A stretch of 64,000 nucleotides of DNA from an uncultured Allomuricauda sp. (GCF_947495325.1 NZ_CANLYK010000001.1:310001-374000); one strand, 5' to 3'. Positions 15,218 to 24,290 are shown, numbered from the stretch's first letter. Notes: generated by a model not told the origin, from the sequence alone. Numbers and translations: made by a program.

Positions 15218-15678
15218 ATGAAACCGTAAAAGATTTGGATATGGACGACTGCCTTCAGCTATTAGGTGAAAACTATATAGGACGCCTAGGGTTTATCTCA
15301 TATTCATGTCCATACATAATACCCGTAACGTATTTTCATGATGCGGAAGAAAAAAACATATTAAGCTATTCAACTGAAGGCTATAAAATAGACGCAATGC
15401 GGCGATTTTCATCCGTATCTCTTCAAGTTGACGAAATAACTACCATACAACATTGGAAATCTGTTTTGATACTTGGAAAGTTTGAAGAGTTAAAGGGTAG
15501 TACAGCAAAAAAATATCTAAGAAGGTTCTCACAAGGGGTTCAAGAATCAATATCAAAAAAAAAGGGTGAAAGTCCCAAGTTCATTAATGATTTTTCAAGT
15601 AGGTTAAGTCAACGAAAGTTACCAATAGTTTATAGAATTCATATAAACAATATATCGGGAAAATATAGAGAGGCATAA
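15214..15678 (+). CDS. Pyridoxamine 5'-phosphate oxidase-like flavin-binding protein
   Basis: This 154-residue cytoplasmic split-barrel protein of the Pyridox_ox_2 type has the opening motif IGRLGF, a PYIIPVTY strand and a KSVLILGKFEEL strand, as in FMN- or heme-binding relatives. It has no signal peptide. It is translationally coupled to nosL (4-bp overlap), which is not a standard NosZ assembly partner, so it is an accessory of this lineage's nos operon. A role as flavin reductase or in NO/heme stress is possible. The substrate is unknown, and true PNP oxidase activity is unlikely given its short divergent sequence. Confidence 0.83.
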   Translation: MNETVKDLDMDDCLQLLGENYIGRLGFISYSCPYIIPVTYFHDAEEKNILSYSTEGYKIDAMRRFSSVSLQVDEITTIQHWKSVLILGKFEELKGSTAKKYLRRFSQGVQESISKKKGESPKFINDFSSRLSQRKLPIVYRIHINNISGKYREA

Positions 15679-15722
15679 CGCAGAATGACTTTTTTCATTT
15701 AACTACCAGATTAAACAAATAT

Positions 15723-16016
15723 ATGTATAGAGTTAAAAGCACAGTTAAAAACCAAGAGTTTGATAAACTTAAAGTTGAAAAAGTGGTTAAAACCAATACC
15801 TTGGAAATATTGAGTATTAGTTTGGAAAGAGATGCAATTTTCCCAGAGCATACATCCTCTGCCGATGCCCAGTTACTTGTTTTGGAAGGAGATATAGACT
15901 TTCACATTCAAGGTAGAACTTTTTATATAACAGAACAACAACATTTTAGTTTTCCAAAGGAAATTGCGCATTGGGTGAAAGCGAATACCAATTCAAAATT
16001 CTTGATCATAAGATAA
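15723..16016 (+). CDS. Small cupin-domain protein
   Basis: This 97-residue protein is a single cupin barrel with PEHTSSADAQLLVLEGD as motif 1 and HFSFPKEIAHWV as motif 2. Possible metal ligands include His43 and the His in AHWV, but the canonical HxH pair is incomplete, so metal binding is uncertain. No signal peptide is seen. Its stop overlaps the nosD start by one base (TAATG), tying it firmly to the nos operon. The function is unknown; a small-molecule or metal sensor/chaperone is a guess from context. Confidence 0.8.
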   Translation: MYRVKSTVKNQEFDKLKVEKVVKTNTLEILSISLERDAIFPEHTSSADAQLLVLEGDIDFHIQGRTFYITEQQHFSFPKEIAHWVKANTNSKFLIIR

Positions 16017-17254
16017 TGAAACAGCTGAGCGGACTACTGGTTTTCTTAATGTTAATTTCGTGGTATACACTGTCCGCAAAAACCATTTCGGTATGCGCCT
16101 CCTGTTCTGTAAAATCTATTAAATCGGGAATCGAAATTGCGGATGCGTTTGATACCCTTCTAATAAAAAAGGGAATTTATAAGGAGTTCAATATTCTTAT
16201 AGATAAACCTTTGACCCTCTTGGGCGATAAATTTCCAGTAATTGACGGTGAAGATCAAGGGGAAATCATCAGAATCGCTTCGGACAATGTGACCATAGAT
16301 GGGTTGTTCATTATCAACGTAGGGACAAGCTATACTTCAGATTACGCAGCCATTCGTGTGGTAAAAAGCGAAAACTTTCTCATTCAAAATGTTGTATTAG
16401 AAAAATTATTTTTCGGGATTTATCTAGAAAAGTCCAATAACGGCAGGGTATACCATAACAAAATTATTGGGGATGCGGTGGATGAGTACAATTCTGGCAA
16501 CGGAATTCAGCTTTGGTACTCTAAAAATGTAGAAGTAGATCGCAATATTGTCCAGGGAGTGCGCGACGGCATTTATTTGGAGTTTTCGGACAACATAACA
16601 ATCAATAATAATATTAGCTCCAATAATCTCAGGTATGGACTCCACTTTATGTTCTCCAATGATGATATCTATACCAACAATACCTTTGAAAATAATGGCG
16701 CTGGCGTTGCTGTGATGTTCTCCAAAAGGATAAAAATGGTAGGTAATACATTTAAAAAAAATTGGGGTGCCGCGGCTTTTGGAATGTTGTTGAAAGAGAT
16801 TAACGACGCTGAAATATATGGGAACACTTTTGAGGAAAATACGATAGGCATCAATATAGAAGGCTCTAACAGAATACAATATAAAAACAACAATTTTATT
16901 AAAAACGGATGGGCAATTAAAGTATTAGGAGCCTGTTATACCAACACCTTCTCAAAAAACAATTTTCTCTACAATTCTTTTGATATTTCCTATAACAGCA
17001 AGCTCAATGATAATGTTTTTGACCAAAATTACTGGAGCAACTACACAGGGTACGATCTAGATAAAAATGGAATTGGAGATGTACCCTATAGACCTGTAAA
17101 GCTATTTTCTTATATAGTAAACAGAACCCCAGAAACCATTGTACTGCTTCGCAGTCTGTTCATGGATATCATTGATTTCTCTGAAAAAGTTTCGCCCGTT
17201 TTCACTCCAGATAACCTAATGGACGCGAATCCCTTAATGAAAAGAACAATATGA
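16016..17254 (+). CDS. nosD: NosD, periplasmic copper-insertion beta-helix protein
   Basis: This 412-residue exported protein has signal peptide MKQLSGLLVFLMLISWYTLSA and a right-handed parallel beta-helix of CASH/NosD repeats. Recurrent Asn-rich turns (NNNI, GNTF, KNNNF) run through most of the chain. The ATG at 16016 is chosen because the signal peptide begins there and it overlaps the cupin stop; an upstream in-frame ATG at 15971 lies inside the cupin gene. NosD works with the ABC transporter NosFY and with NosL in assembling the CuZ centre. It overlaps nosF by 4 bp. Confidence 0.95.
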   Translation: MKQLSGLLVFLMLISWYTLSAKTISVCASCSVKSIKSGIEIADAFDTLLIKKGIYKEFNILIDKPLTLLGDKFPVIDGEDQGEIIRIASDNVTIDGLFIINVGTSYTSDYAAIRVVKSENFLIQNVVLEKLFFGIYLEKSNNGRVYHNKIIGDAVDEYNSGNGIQLWYSKNVEVDRNIVQGVRDGIYLEFSDNITINNNISSNNLRYGLHFMFSNDDIYTNNTFENNGAGVAVMFSKRIKMVGNTFKKNWGAAAFGMLLKEINDAEIYGNTFEENTIGINIEGSNRIQYKNNNFIKNGWAIKVLGACYTNTFSKNNFLYNSFDISYNSKLNDNVFDQNYWSNYTGYDLDKNGIGDVPYRPVKLFSYIVNRTPETIVLLRSLFMDIIDFSEKVSPVFTPDNLMDANPLMKRTI

Positions 17255-17970
17255 TTCAAGTAGAAGGCTTACATAAAAAGTTTAGTAAGAATCAAGTCCT
17301 TTCAGGATTGGATTTAAATATTCAAAAGGGTGGAATCTTTGCCATACTAGGCCCCAATGGCTCAGGTAAGACCACACTGATAAAGATTATTCTGGGCATG
17401 GTTATCGCGGATAAAGGAACTGTTTCTGTCTTTGGAAAGCCCATTAAAAACAAATGGAAGTATCGTCAAGAAATAAAATACCTTCCACAGATTGCCAACT
17501 TCCCCAGCAATCTTAGGGTACGGGAACTTATTAGAATGATAAAAGATTTACGCCAGCAAACCAGCGAAGAAGAACAACTTATTGAGTTATTTGGGCTGAA
17601 ACCTTTTTTGGATAAAAAACTGGCTACACTTTCAGGTGGAACAAAACAAAAGGTAAACATTGTTTTAGCTTTTATGTTTGACAGTCCTTTGCTAATTCTT
17701 GATGAGCCTACAACTGGCTTGGACCCAGCCGCTTTAATTCGTTTGAAAGAACTCATTCAAAAAGAAAAACAAAAAGGCAAGACCATTCTAGTCACTAGTC
17801 ATATTATGCAATTTGTGGAAGAGGTTGCGGATGAAATTGTTTACCTGTTGGAAGGTAAGATTTATTTTAAGGGAAGAATCTCAGAACTTATGGAGAAGAC
17901 ATCCCAAACTAATTTTGAACATGCCATAGCGGCCATAGCAACCAAAACGACCAAAACGACCAATGCTTAA
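17251..17970 (+). CDS. nosF: NosF, ABC transporter ATPase for NosZ maturation
   Basis: This 239-residue ATP-binding subunit has Walker A GPNGSGKT (34-41), signature LSGGT (127-131), Walker B LLILDE (147-152) and the switch His in TSHIM. It pairs with NosY in the inner membrane and with periplasmic NosD. It overlaps nosD by 4 bp and nosY by 8 bp. The C-terminal tail is encoded by a short direct repeat (ACCAAAACG twice), giving TKTTKTT, probably neutral. Confidence 0.95.
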   Translation: MIQVEGLHKKFSKNQVLSGLDLNIQKGGIFAILGPNGSGKTTLIKIILGMVIADKGTVSVFGKPIKNKWKYRQEIKYLPQIANFPSNLRVRELIRMIKDLRQQTSEEEQLIELFGLKPFLDKKLATLSGGTKQKVNIVLAFMFDSPLLILDEPTTGLDPAALIRLKELIQKEKQKGKTILVTSHIMQFVEEVADEIVYLLEGKIYFKGRISELMEKTSQTNFEHAIAAIATKTTKTTNA

Positions 17971-18745
17971 AATTTTAAAATACAGTTTTTACGATTTAAT
18001 GCGTAGTCGCTGGAGCTATGTATATTTTCTGTTCTACTTGGCCTTAGGTTTTGTGCTTCTATTCTTGAACAACGATGTATCTAAAGCCGTAATAACGCTT
18101 ATGAATGTAATCATTGTATTGGTACCTCTAATAGGAACCATCTTTGGGGTCATGTATTATTATGATTCCAAAGAATTTACTGAACTTTTATTGGCACAGC
18201 CTATTAAGCGTTCCTCCATTTTTCTAGGGCAATATCTTGGTGTTGCCTGCTCTTTAACCTTAAGTCTCGTCTTGGGATTGGGTATTCCGTTTCTTCTTTA
18301 TGGTCTTTTTAGGAGTGATGTTATTTTCGATTTTTCATTGCTATTGGTTACCGGTACGTTCTTAACACTCATATTTACCGCGATTGCTTTTAACATTGCA
18401 ATATCAAATGAAAATAAAATAAAAGGTTTTGGGTATGCAGTGTTGGCTTGGTTATTTTTGGCTGTAGTTTATGATGGGTTGTTTTTAATGTCATTGATTG
18501 TGTTTGAAGAATATCCATTGGATTCTTTTTCGTTGACAGCGACTATGTTAAACCCCATAGACCTTTCAAGAACATTGATTTTACTTAAATTGGATATTTC
18601 GGCACTACTAGGCTATACAGGTGCTGTTTTCAAAGAATTTTTTGGAACTAATAGTGGTCTTATCATTTCCATTGTGATGCTTTTTTTGTGGACCGTTTTA
18701 CCCACCTGGCGATTGGTTTATAAATCCAAGCGAAAGGATTTTTAG
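17963..18745 (+). CDS. nosY: NosY, ABC transporter permease for NosZ maturation
   Basis: This 260-residue inner-membrane permease has six hydrophobic helices, starting with WSYVYFLFYLALGFVLLF and ending near the C-terminus with LIISIVMLFLWTVLPTW. It belongs to the ABC-2/NosY family and is the membrane partner of NosF. It is the last gene of the nos operon. No clear terminator hairpin is seen in the 49 bp before the convergent mnmE stop, so the transcript may run into mnmE antisense. Confidence 0.93.
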   Translation: MLKILKYSFYDLMRSRWSYVYFLFYLALGFVLLFLNNDVSKAVITLMNVIIVLVPLIGTIFGVMYYYDSKEFTELLLAQPIKRSSIFLGQYLGVACSLTLSLVLGLGIPFLLYGLFRSDVIFDFSLLLVTGTFLTLIFTAIAFNIAISNENKIKGFGYAVLAWLFLAVVYDGLFLMSLIVFEEYPLDSFSLTATMLNPIDLSRTLILLKLDISALLGYTGAVFKEFFGTNSGLIISIVMLFLWTVLPTWRLVYKSKRKDF

Positions 18746-18794
18746 ATCTTCATAAAATTATATTGATACTTTTGGATTTGATTTTTTTGTGAGG

Positions 18795-20165
18795 TTATTT
18801 TCCGATACAGAAATTTGAAAAGATATTGCCCAACAGATCATCCGTAGATACACTTCCAGTAATTTCTCCTAGATGATGTAATGCCTGTCTAATATCTATG
18901 GCCATGAGGTCGCTGGATAATTCCATTTCCATACCTTCTTTTACTTTTTGTATTTCTTCCAATGCTTTGAGCAAGGCATCATAATGTCGGCTATTTGTAA
19001 TTATGGTTTCATCACCGCTCAAAGCTCCAGAATCTACCAATGAAAGTAGTTTTTTCTCCAAATTTGGGATTCCGGTTTTGTGTTTTGCGGAGAGAAAAAT
19101 AGTTTGTGGAATTTCATCTTTGATTTGGGTTATCTCGGAGTCCTTTAACATATCCATTTTGTTGCAGATGGGCAACAGTTCTTTGTTGGGATAACGTTGT
19201 CTAATCTTGTCCAGTTCCAATCTGTCAAAATCCAAACTATCAAAAAGAAAAATAACTAGTCGTGCCTTTTCAATTTTATCAAAGGTTCGCTCAATACCAA
19301 TTTTTTCGACAACATCCTTTGTTTCTCGAATTCCTGCAGTATCAATGAACCTGAAATTAATTCCGTTTATGCTTATTTGATCTTCAACTGTATCCCGAGT
19401 TGTTCCAGCAATATCACTTACTATGGCCCTTTCCTCATTCAATAGGGCATTTAAAAGTGTTGATTTTCCAACATTGGGTTCTCCAACAATGGCCACCGGA
19501 ATACCATTTTTTATCACATTGCCCAAGGCAAAAGAATCTATGAGTTTTTTAAGGACCTCACTGATGCGGTTCAATAATTCGTTGAATTGGGTTCTATCTG
19601 CAAACTCAACATCTTCTTGGGAAAAATCGAGCTCTAATTCTATGAGCGATGCAAAATTCAATAATTCCTCTCGTAATTTCTGGATTTGATCACTAAAACC
19701 ACCTCTCATTTGTTGTATCGCAATTTCATGTGCAGCTTCACTATCACTTGAAATTAAATCGGCAACGGCTTCAGCTTGGCTTAAATCCATTTTTCCGTTC
19801 AAGAATGCCCGTAAGGTAAATTCACCTGCTGATGCCATTCGACAACCATTCCGTAAAAAAAGTTGAATAATCTGTTGTTGAATGTATGTGGAGCCATGAC
19901 ACGAGACTTCGACAATATCCTCCCCGGTATATGAATTTGGTCCTTTAAAGATTGAAACCAAAGCTTTGTCCATTACCTTTTTGCTTTCAACTATATGCCC
20001 CAGATGAATAGTATGACTTTTTTGATTCTTTAATTTTTTTCCTCTAATGGATTCAAATAAGGTGTCTGAAATGTCTATTGCTTTAGGACCGGAAACTCGA
20101 ATCACAGCTATTGCTCCTGTGCCTGAAGGTGTTGCCAATGCTACTATTGTATCTGTGTGCGACAT
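18795..20165 (-). CDS. mnmE: tRNA uridine-34 modification GTPase MnmE
   Basis: This 456-residue enzyme works with MnmG to install 5-(carboxymethyl)aminomethyl on wobble uridine. The N-terminal THF-binding domain opens with DTIVALATPSGTGAIAVIR. The G domain is inserted in a helical region: G1 GEPNVGKS (228-235), DIAGTTRD, DTAG and NKMD. The C-terminal CIGK (Cys453) is the family hallmark. A -7 box lies five bases before the ATG, so the mRNA may be leaderless. This core gene marks the right edge of the nos region. Confidence 0.97.
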   Translation of the reverse strand: MSHTDTIVALATPSGTGAIAVIRVSGPKAIDISDTLFESIRGKKLKNQKSHTIHLGHIVESKKVMDKALVSIFKGPNSYTGEDIVEVSCHGSTYIQQQIIQLFLRNGCRMASAGEFTLRAFLNGKMDLSQAEAVADLISSDSEAAHEIAIQQMRGGFSDQIQKLREELLNFASLIELELDFSQEDVEFADRTQFNELLNRISEVLKKLIDSFALGNVIKNGIPVAIVGEPNVGKSTLLNALLNEERAIVSDIAGTTRDTVEDQISINGINFRFIDTAGIRETKDVVEKIGIERTFDKIEKARLVIFLFDSLDFDRLELDKIRQRYPNKELLPICNKMDMLKDSEITQIKDEIPQTIFLSAKHKTGIPNLEKKLLSLVDSGALSGDETIITNSRHYDALLKALEEIQKVKEGMEMELSSDLMAIDIRQALHHLGEITGSVSTDDLLGNIFSNFCIGK

Positions 20166-20170
20166 GGGGG

Positions 20171-20178
20171 CAAAAGTA
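20171..20178 (-). promoter_or_regulatory. -7 box of mnmE
   Basis: On the minus strand this reads TACTTTTG, a full match to TAnnTTTG, with only CCCCC between it and the ATG. No good TTG -33 element is visible at the usual distance. Confidence 0.5.
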
Positions 20179-20253
20179 CAAATTCCGCTGATGTTGTAAC
20201 ATTACTTCTAAAATGTATACAGATATAGTATAACATCTTTAATCAATCAAAAA

Positions 20254-20613
20254 ATGGAAATCATAAATCAAAAAGTAATCAGAAAGGATAATACACTTTT
20301 ATCCGTTACACATTTATCACAATTATTACATTATGTAACCGGTTTTGGCGGTTTTATTGTGCCTCTTATCATCTGGCTGACATCCAGAAGAACGGTAGAA
20401 GGCATGGACGAACACGGAAAAGCGGTAATAAACTTACAGCTAAGTTTATTGTTGTACATAATAATAAGTATTCCTGCAATTCTATTGTTGGGGTTGGGGA
20501 TATTAGGCTTAATAGGAGTTGCCATTTTAGGTTTTGTTCTTCCTATTGTAAATGCAGTGAAGGCTGCCAACGGGGAGTCCCCATCTAATTTTTTGACCAT
20601 CCCCTTTGTTTAA
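20254..20613 (+). CDS. DUF4870 (Tic20-like) membrane protein
   Basis: This 119-residue small inner-membrane protein has a hydrophilic N-terminus followed by hydrophobic helices around 38-52 (FIVPLIIWL) and 68-110 (two helices with many Gly/Ile). The pattern TSRRTVEGMDEHGKAVINLQ between them is the DUF4870 hallmark. The family's function is unknown. It is divergent from mnmE and ends at a shared terminator facing dnaN. Confidence 0.88.
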   Translation: MEIINQKVIRKDNTLLSVTHLSQLLHYVTGFGGFIVPLIIWLTSRRTVEGMDEHGKAVINLQLSLLLYIIISIPAILLLGLGILGLIGVAILGFVLPIVNAVKAANGESPSNFLTIPFV

Positions 20614-20618
20614 AAAGC

Positions 20619-20649
20619 AAAAAGGCCGAGATAATTGTCTCGGCCTTTT
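20619..20649. terminator. Bidirectional intrinsic terminator
   Basis: A perfect GGCCGAGA/TCTCGGCC stem with loop TAATTG is flanked by A-run and T-run, giving poly-U on either strand. It serves both the DUF4870 gene and the convergent dnaN. Confidence 0.92.
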
Positions 20650-20669
20650 CAAGTATTTAGGTTGGGAAG

Positions 20670-21788
20670 TTAGTTGTTCAGCATAACGGGCATTACGAGC
20701 ATGGTAACATGCTCGCCCTCATCCAGTCCATCAACAGGAGTTAATATTCCTGCTCTATTTGGCAAGCTCATCTCCAGCGAAACTTCATCTGCAGTTAAAT
20801 TATTGAGCATTTCCACCAAAAACCTGGAGTTAAAGCCAATCTGCATATCATCACCTTGGTAAGAACATGAAAGTCTTTCTTCGGCTTTGTTGCTATAGTC
20901 TACATCTTCAGCAGAGATATTCAATTCGGCACCTGCAATCTTCAATCTAATTTGATGGGTTGTCTTGTTTGAAAATATGGAAACCCTACGAACTGAGCTT
21001 AAAAATTGGTTTCTAGGAATGGATAATCTATTTGGATTTTCTTTCGGAATAACAGCCTCGTAGTTGGGATATTTTCCGTCAATCAGCCTACAAATCAATT
21101 CTGACTGGTCAAAAATAAATTTTGCATTACTGTCATTATATTCAATGGTCACTTCTGATTCAGAACCAGATAGAATGCCTTTCAACAATGTCAAAGGTTT
21201 TTTTGGCATAATGAATTCTGCCACTTCTGAAGCGGTAACATCATTTCGTTGGTACTTAACCAGTTTATGGGCATCTGTTGCAACGAAAGTTAAACTCTCG
21301 GTTGAAAACTGAAAGAAAACACCGCTCATCACAGGGCGTAAATCGTCATTTCCAGCAGCAAAAATAGTTTTGTTGATTGCTGTAGCCAAAATATCACCAA
21401 GTAGGGTAGTGGAGCTTGGATTTGATACTTCCACTGCCTTTGGAAATTCTGCACCATCAGCATAGGCCAAGGCATATTTACCATGGTTGGAACTGATTTC
21501 CACAGTATTATTGTCCTCAACAACAAATGTCAAAGGTTGCTCGGGAAAAGTCTTTAAAGTTTCCAATAATAACCTAGCTGGCACTGCAATTGTACCTTCA
21601 GCATCTGAATCAACCTCTAAAACGGAACTCATGGTTGTTTCCAAGTCAGAAGCAGAGACCGTTAGTTTGTTTTGTTTAAGATCAAATAGAAAATTATCCA
21701 GAATTGGTAGCGTGTTGCTATTGTTTATAACACCTCCCAAGACTTGTAATTGTTTTAATAAATATGTACTGGATACAATAAACTTCAT
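20670..21788 (-). CDS. dnaN: DNA polymerase III beta sliding clamp
   Basis: This 372-residue ring-forming processivity factor has three clamp domains. The N-terminus MKFIVSSTYLLKQLQ is typical of the Bacteroidota clamp, so the ATG at 21788 is chosen over an in-frame start at 21818 that would add ten residues. The C-terminus ends HVTMLVMPVMLNN, matching the family's closing (x)MPMRL-type strand. No dnaA or origin motif lies beside it. Downstream in the same direction there is only the terminator; upstream is gldG. Confidence 0.96.
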   Translation of the reverse strand: MKFIVSSTYLLKQLQVLGGVINNSNTLPILDNFLFDLKQNKLTVSASDLETTMSSVLEVDSDAEGTIAVPARLLLETLKTFPEQPLTFVVEDNNTVEISSNHGKYALAYADGAEFPKAVEVSNPSSTTLLGDILATAINKTIFAAGNDDLRPVMSGVFFQFSTESLTFVATDAHKLVKYQRNDVTASEVAEFIMPKKPLTLLKGILSGSESEVTIEYNDSNAKFIFDQSELICRLIDGKYPNYEAVIPKENPNRLSIPRNQFLSSVRRVSIFSNKTTHQIRLKIAGAELNISAEDVDYSNKAEERLSCSYQGDDMQIGFNSRFLVEMLNNLTADEVSLEMSLPNRAGILTPVDGLDEGEHVTMLVMPVMLNN

Positions 21789-21813
21789 CAAAGAAATTCT
21801 TTTAGAATTGTTT

Positions 21814-21830
21814 CCCATTCACAGAATGGG
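21814..21830 (-). other. Leader hairpin of dnaN
   Basis: The 7-bp arms CCCATTC and GAATGGG enclose ACA, within the inferred 55-base leader. It might influence translation of dnaN; there is no direct evidence. Confidence 0.35.
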
Positions 21831-21849
21831 TTAATAAAATCGATAAAAA

Positions 21850-21857
21850 CAAATATA
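21850..21857 (-). promoter_or_regulatory. -7 box of dnaN
   Basis: On the minus strand this reads TATATTTG, an exact TAnnTTTG. It gives a leader of about 55 bases before the chosen ATG. Confidence 0.55.
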
Positions 21858-21896
21858 TCTTAAAACCCGCTAGTAATGAAACAAATTTATCAACAC

Positions 21897-23561
21897 TTAT
21901 GCTCCAAATTTTCGCTTTCTGTAGAAGCTAAAGAAAATGCCTAGCGCCAGAGTCAAAAGTACAGGGAGTCCTATGTTTATAAGTTGCCATTTTGTTTTTT
22001 CCGTTGCAATTTTCTCTACATCCAATACAGGAATGGATACTTTTTTATTTCTGATGTTTATAAGTCCCGTATCATCCAAAAGGTAATTCATACAATTTAC
22101 CAAAAATTCCTTGTTGCCATATGAACTATTGGTCCATTTGTCATAGCCCAATTCCAAAGGTTTACCATTGCTCAACTGATTTTTTATTACATCACCGTCC
22201 GAAATTAGTATCATTTTATTTTCACCCCCATCTTCAATGGTATTGTTCAGTTTTATGGGTTTCACCCGATTTTTGAACATAGAACTGAACTTTCCTTCGA
22301 CCAATACCGCTAGTGGTTGATTTCCATTCGTATATGCTGCCTTGTCTGGAGGAGAATCCAAAATATTTAACCCTATTTGTCTAGGGACCCCATCAGTTTT
22401 GGACAATGGGGAACTTTGCAACAGCACTGTTTTTTTATACTCATTTTCTAAAATATCCAGGGTGCTGGTAAATTGATAGCGGACTGCTTCAATATTGGTG
22501 TTAATGGGGTGGTTGTTTTTGGAAAATACCATTGGATTATAGTACCATGGAACAGGATTGTACTGCGAATCATTCCCTTCGCCGGAAGCCAATACTATTT
22601 GTGTAAAGTACAGGTCATTGACCAAATCAGAATTAATCCTGACTCCATAAGAAAAGAAGAAGTCCTTTAGGTTTAAATTCCTGGGAAGGGCCAAGGCTGT
22701 TCCACCACCTTTAAAAATGCTGTCCACTTCCATGGCCACCTGATCTATCAACCAAATAGATTTTCCGCCGTGTACCGTAAATTGATCTAACACATATTTT
22801 TCTTCATCCGAAAAGGCTTCGGTTGGTTTGGCAATTAGGGCCATGTCAAAACCTTTTAATTGATTCAGCACTCCTTGAGCATTTGTCTCAACTGAATCTA
22901 AGGTAATTGCCCCAATATTGTAGTAATCCCGAATCGTTGTCAAATAATCTGCAAGAAAAATATCATCCAATTCTCCGTTACCCTTTATAACGGCAACCCT
23001 TTTCTTTTCTGTAATACTCAGCTTTGTGAAGGCATCCGCAAAGGCATATTCCAATTGCTGAACAGAATTGTTGATTCGATCTTCTGCGGAAGACCCCAGT
23101 TTATTTTTAAGCAATGAAACTTTTACAGTTTGATTTTTGTAATTGACCATGGCCCATGGAAAAACCAGTTCTTGTGAAACTTTTCCATTTTCCTCAACGG
23201 TAACACTTGCGGCTTTAAGACCTATTTGCTGTAAATCTGCTATGGTTTGTTGTGTTTGATTTTCATCTTCCAGCGGATTCACCAAGTTGTATTTGATGTT
23301 CTTGTTCTCTGATGAAAACTCTTCCAACAACTGAACAGTTTCAGTTTTGAGTTTTGAAAACTCCGAGGGAAGGTTTCCATCCAAAAGAACATCTATAATA
23401 ACAGGGGAACCGAATTTTTTGGCCGTATCTATTGCAGGTTGGGATAAGGTAAAACGCTTATCTTCAGTAAGGTCAAATCGAGCGTATAAAAGATTACCGA
23501 TTATATTTAGAATTATTACAGCTGCTAATGCTTTGGCAATTGATATTAAAAACTTTCCCAT
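21897..23561 (-). CDS. gldG: Gliding-motility ABC transporter auxiliary protein GldG
   Basis: This 554-residue protein is anchored by an N-terminal helix (~7-26) and a C-terminal helix (~525-548, followed by YRKRK). The large external part is of the ABC_transp_aux/GldG type, containing LRFDLTEDK-like YARFDLTEDKRFTLS near residue 30. GldG works with GldF and the ATPase GldA, required for gliding in Flavobacterium johnsoniae. Its start overlaps the gldF stop by one base. gldA is not in this window, as is usual because it lies elsewhere in flavobacterial genomes. Confidence 0.95.
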   Translation of the reverse strand: MGKFLISIAKALAAVIILNIIGNLLYARFDLTEDKRFTLSQPAIDTAKKFGSPVIIDVLLDGNLPSEFSKLKTETVQLLEEFSSENKNIKYNLVNPLEDENQTQQTIADLQQIGLKAASVTVEENGKVSQELVFPWAMVNYKNQTVKVSLLKNKLGSSAEDRINNSVQQLEYAFADAFTKLSITEKKRVAVIKGNGELDDIFLADYLTTIRDYYNIGAITLDSVETNAQGVLNQLKGFDMALIAKPTEAFSDEEKYVLDQFTVHGGKSIWLIDQVAMEVDSIFKGGGTALALPRNLNLKDFFFSYGVRINSDLVNDLYFTQIVLASGEGNDSQYNPVPWYYNPMVFSKNNHPINTNIEAVRYQFTSTLDILENEYKKTVLLQSSPLSKTDGVPRQIGLNILDSPPDKAAYTNGNQPLAVLVEGKFSSMFKNRVKPIKLNNTIEDGGENKMILISDGDVIKNQLSNGKPLELGYDKWTNSSYGNKEFLVNCMNYLLDDTGLINIRNKKVSIPVLDVEKIATEKTKWQLINIGLPVLLTLALGIFFSFYRKRKFGA

Positions 23562-24289
23562 TATTGTGGTAGTTGTTTTAATCTTAAAAAGGTCAGGTAT
23601 AGGAAGAATATTGTCAAGGAAATAAAATAAACCAAATCCCGTGTATCTACTATTCCCCTTGCAATGCTTTCAAAATGTGATTTTGCCCCCAGGCTTTGGA
23701 TAATCTGTTGTGATTCTCCTGAAAATAAGGAAGAGAGGGCTTCAAAACCTTTAAATATTAAAAAACAAATCAAAATCCCGATAATGAATGATACAATTTG
23801 ATTATCAGAGATTGTTGAGGAAAACAAACCTATCGATGTATACAGAGCAATTAAAAACAACAAGCCAAAGTATGAACCTAAAACAACTCCCAAGTCATAA
23901 TTTCCTGGTGTGATTCCCAAATCGGAAATGGCAAACACATAAATAATGGTTGGCAAAACGGCAATTACACATAGTAAGGTTGCGCCCCAAAATTTCCCCA
24001 ACACCAGTTTCCAAACTGATATTGGTTTTATAAGCAACAATTCCAAAGTCCCTACTTTTCTTTCCTCAGAGAAGCTTTTCATGGTAATGGCCGGAATTAA
24101 AAAAATAAAAATCCATGGGGCCAATAAAAACAGATTTCCAAGGTCGGCAAAGCCATAATCAAAAATATTGAAATCACCTTTGAATACCCATAAGAATAGT
24201 CCGTTGAGCAATAAAAACAACCCAACAATGAGATATCCGATCGGTGATGTAAAAAAGGATTGAACTTCCCGTTTAAAAATAGCGAACAT
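23561..24289 (-). CDS. gldF: Gliding-motility ABC transporter permease GldF
   Basis: This 242-residue inner-membrane permease has six helices. It begins MFAIFKREVQSFFTSPIGY at an ATG (24289), preferred over a TTG three codons upstream. It forms the membrane part of the GldAFG transporter. It is followed directly by gldG (1-bp overlap). An 84-bp gap with degenerate repeats separates it from the ABM gene upstream. Confidence 0.95.
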   Translation of the reverse strand: MFAIFKREVQSFFTSPIGYLIVGLFLLLNGLFLWVFKGDFNIFDYGFADLGNLFLLAPWIFIFLIPAITMKSFSEERKVGTLELLLIKPISVWKLVLGKFWGATLLCVIAVLPTIIYVFAISDLGITPGNYDLGVVLGSYFGLLFLIALYTSIGLFSSTISDNQIVSFIIGILICFLIFKGFEALSSLFSGESQQIIQSLGAKSHFESIARGIVDTRDLVYFISLTIFFLYLTFLRLKQLPQ

Positions 24290-24290
24290 G

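Noticed and set aside
15971-16015. Upstream ATG of nosD at 15971
   Set aside because: It lies inside the cupin gene and adds 15 hydrophilic residues in front of a good signal peptide; the ATG at 16016 is better.
17940-17966. Tandem ACCAAAACG repeats at the nosF end as a recombination or slippage site
   Set aside because: There are only two and a half short copies in frame, giving a harmless TKTTKTT tail.
20670-21857. Chromosome origin near dnaN
   Set aside because: No dnaA gene, DnaA-box cluster or AT-rich unwinding region is visible; dnaN is with gldG in this lineage.
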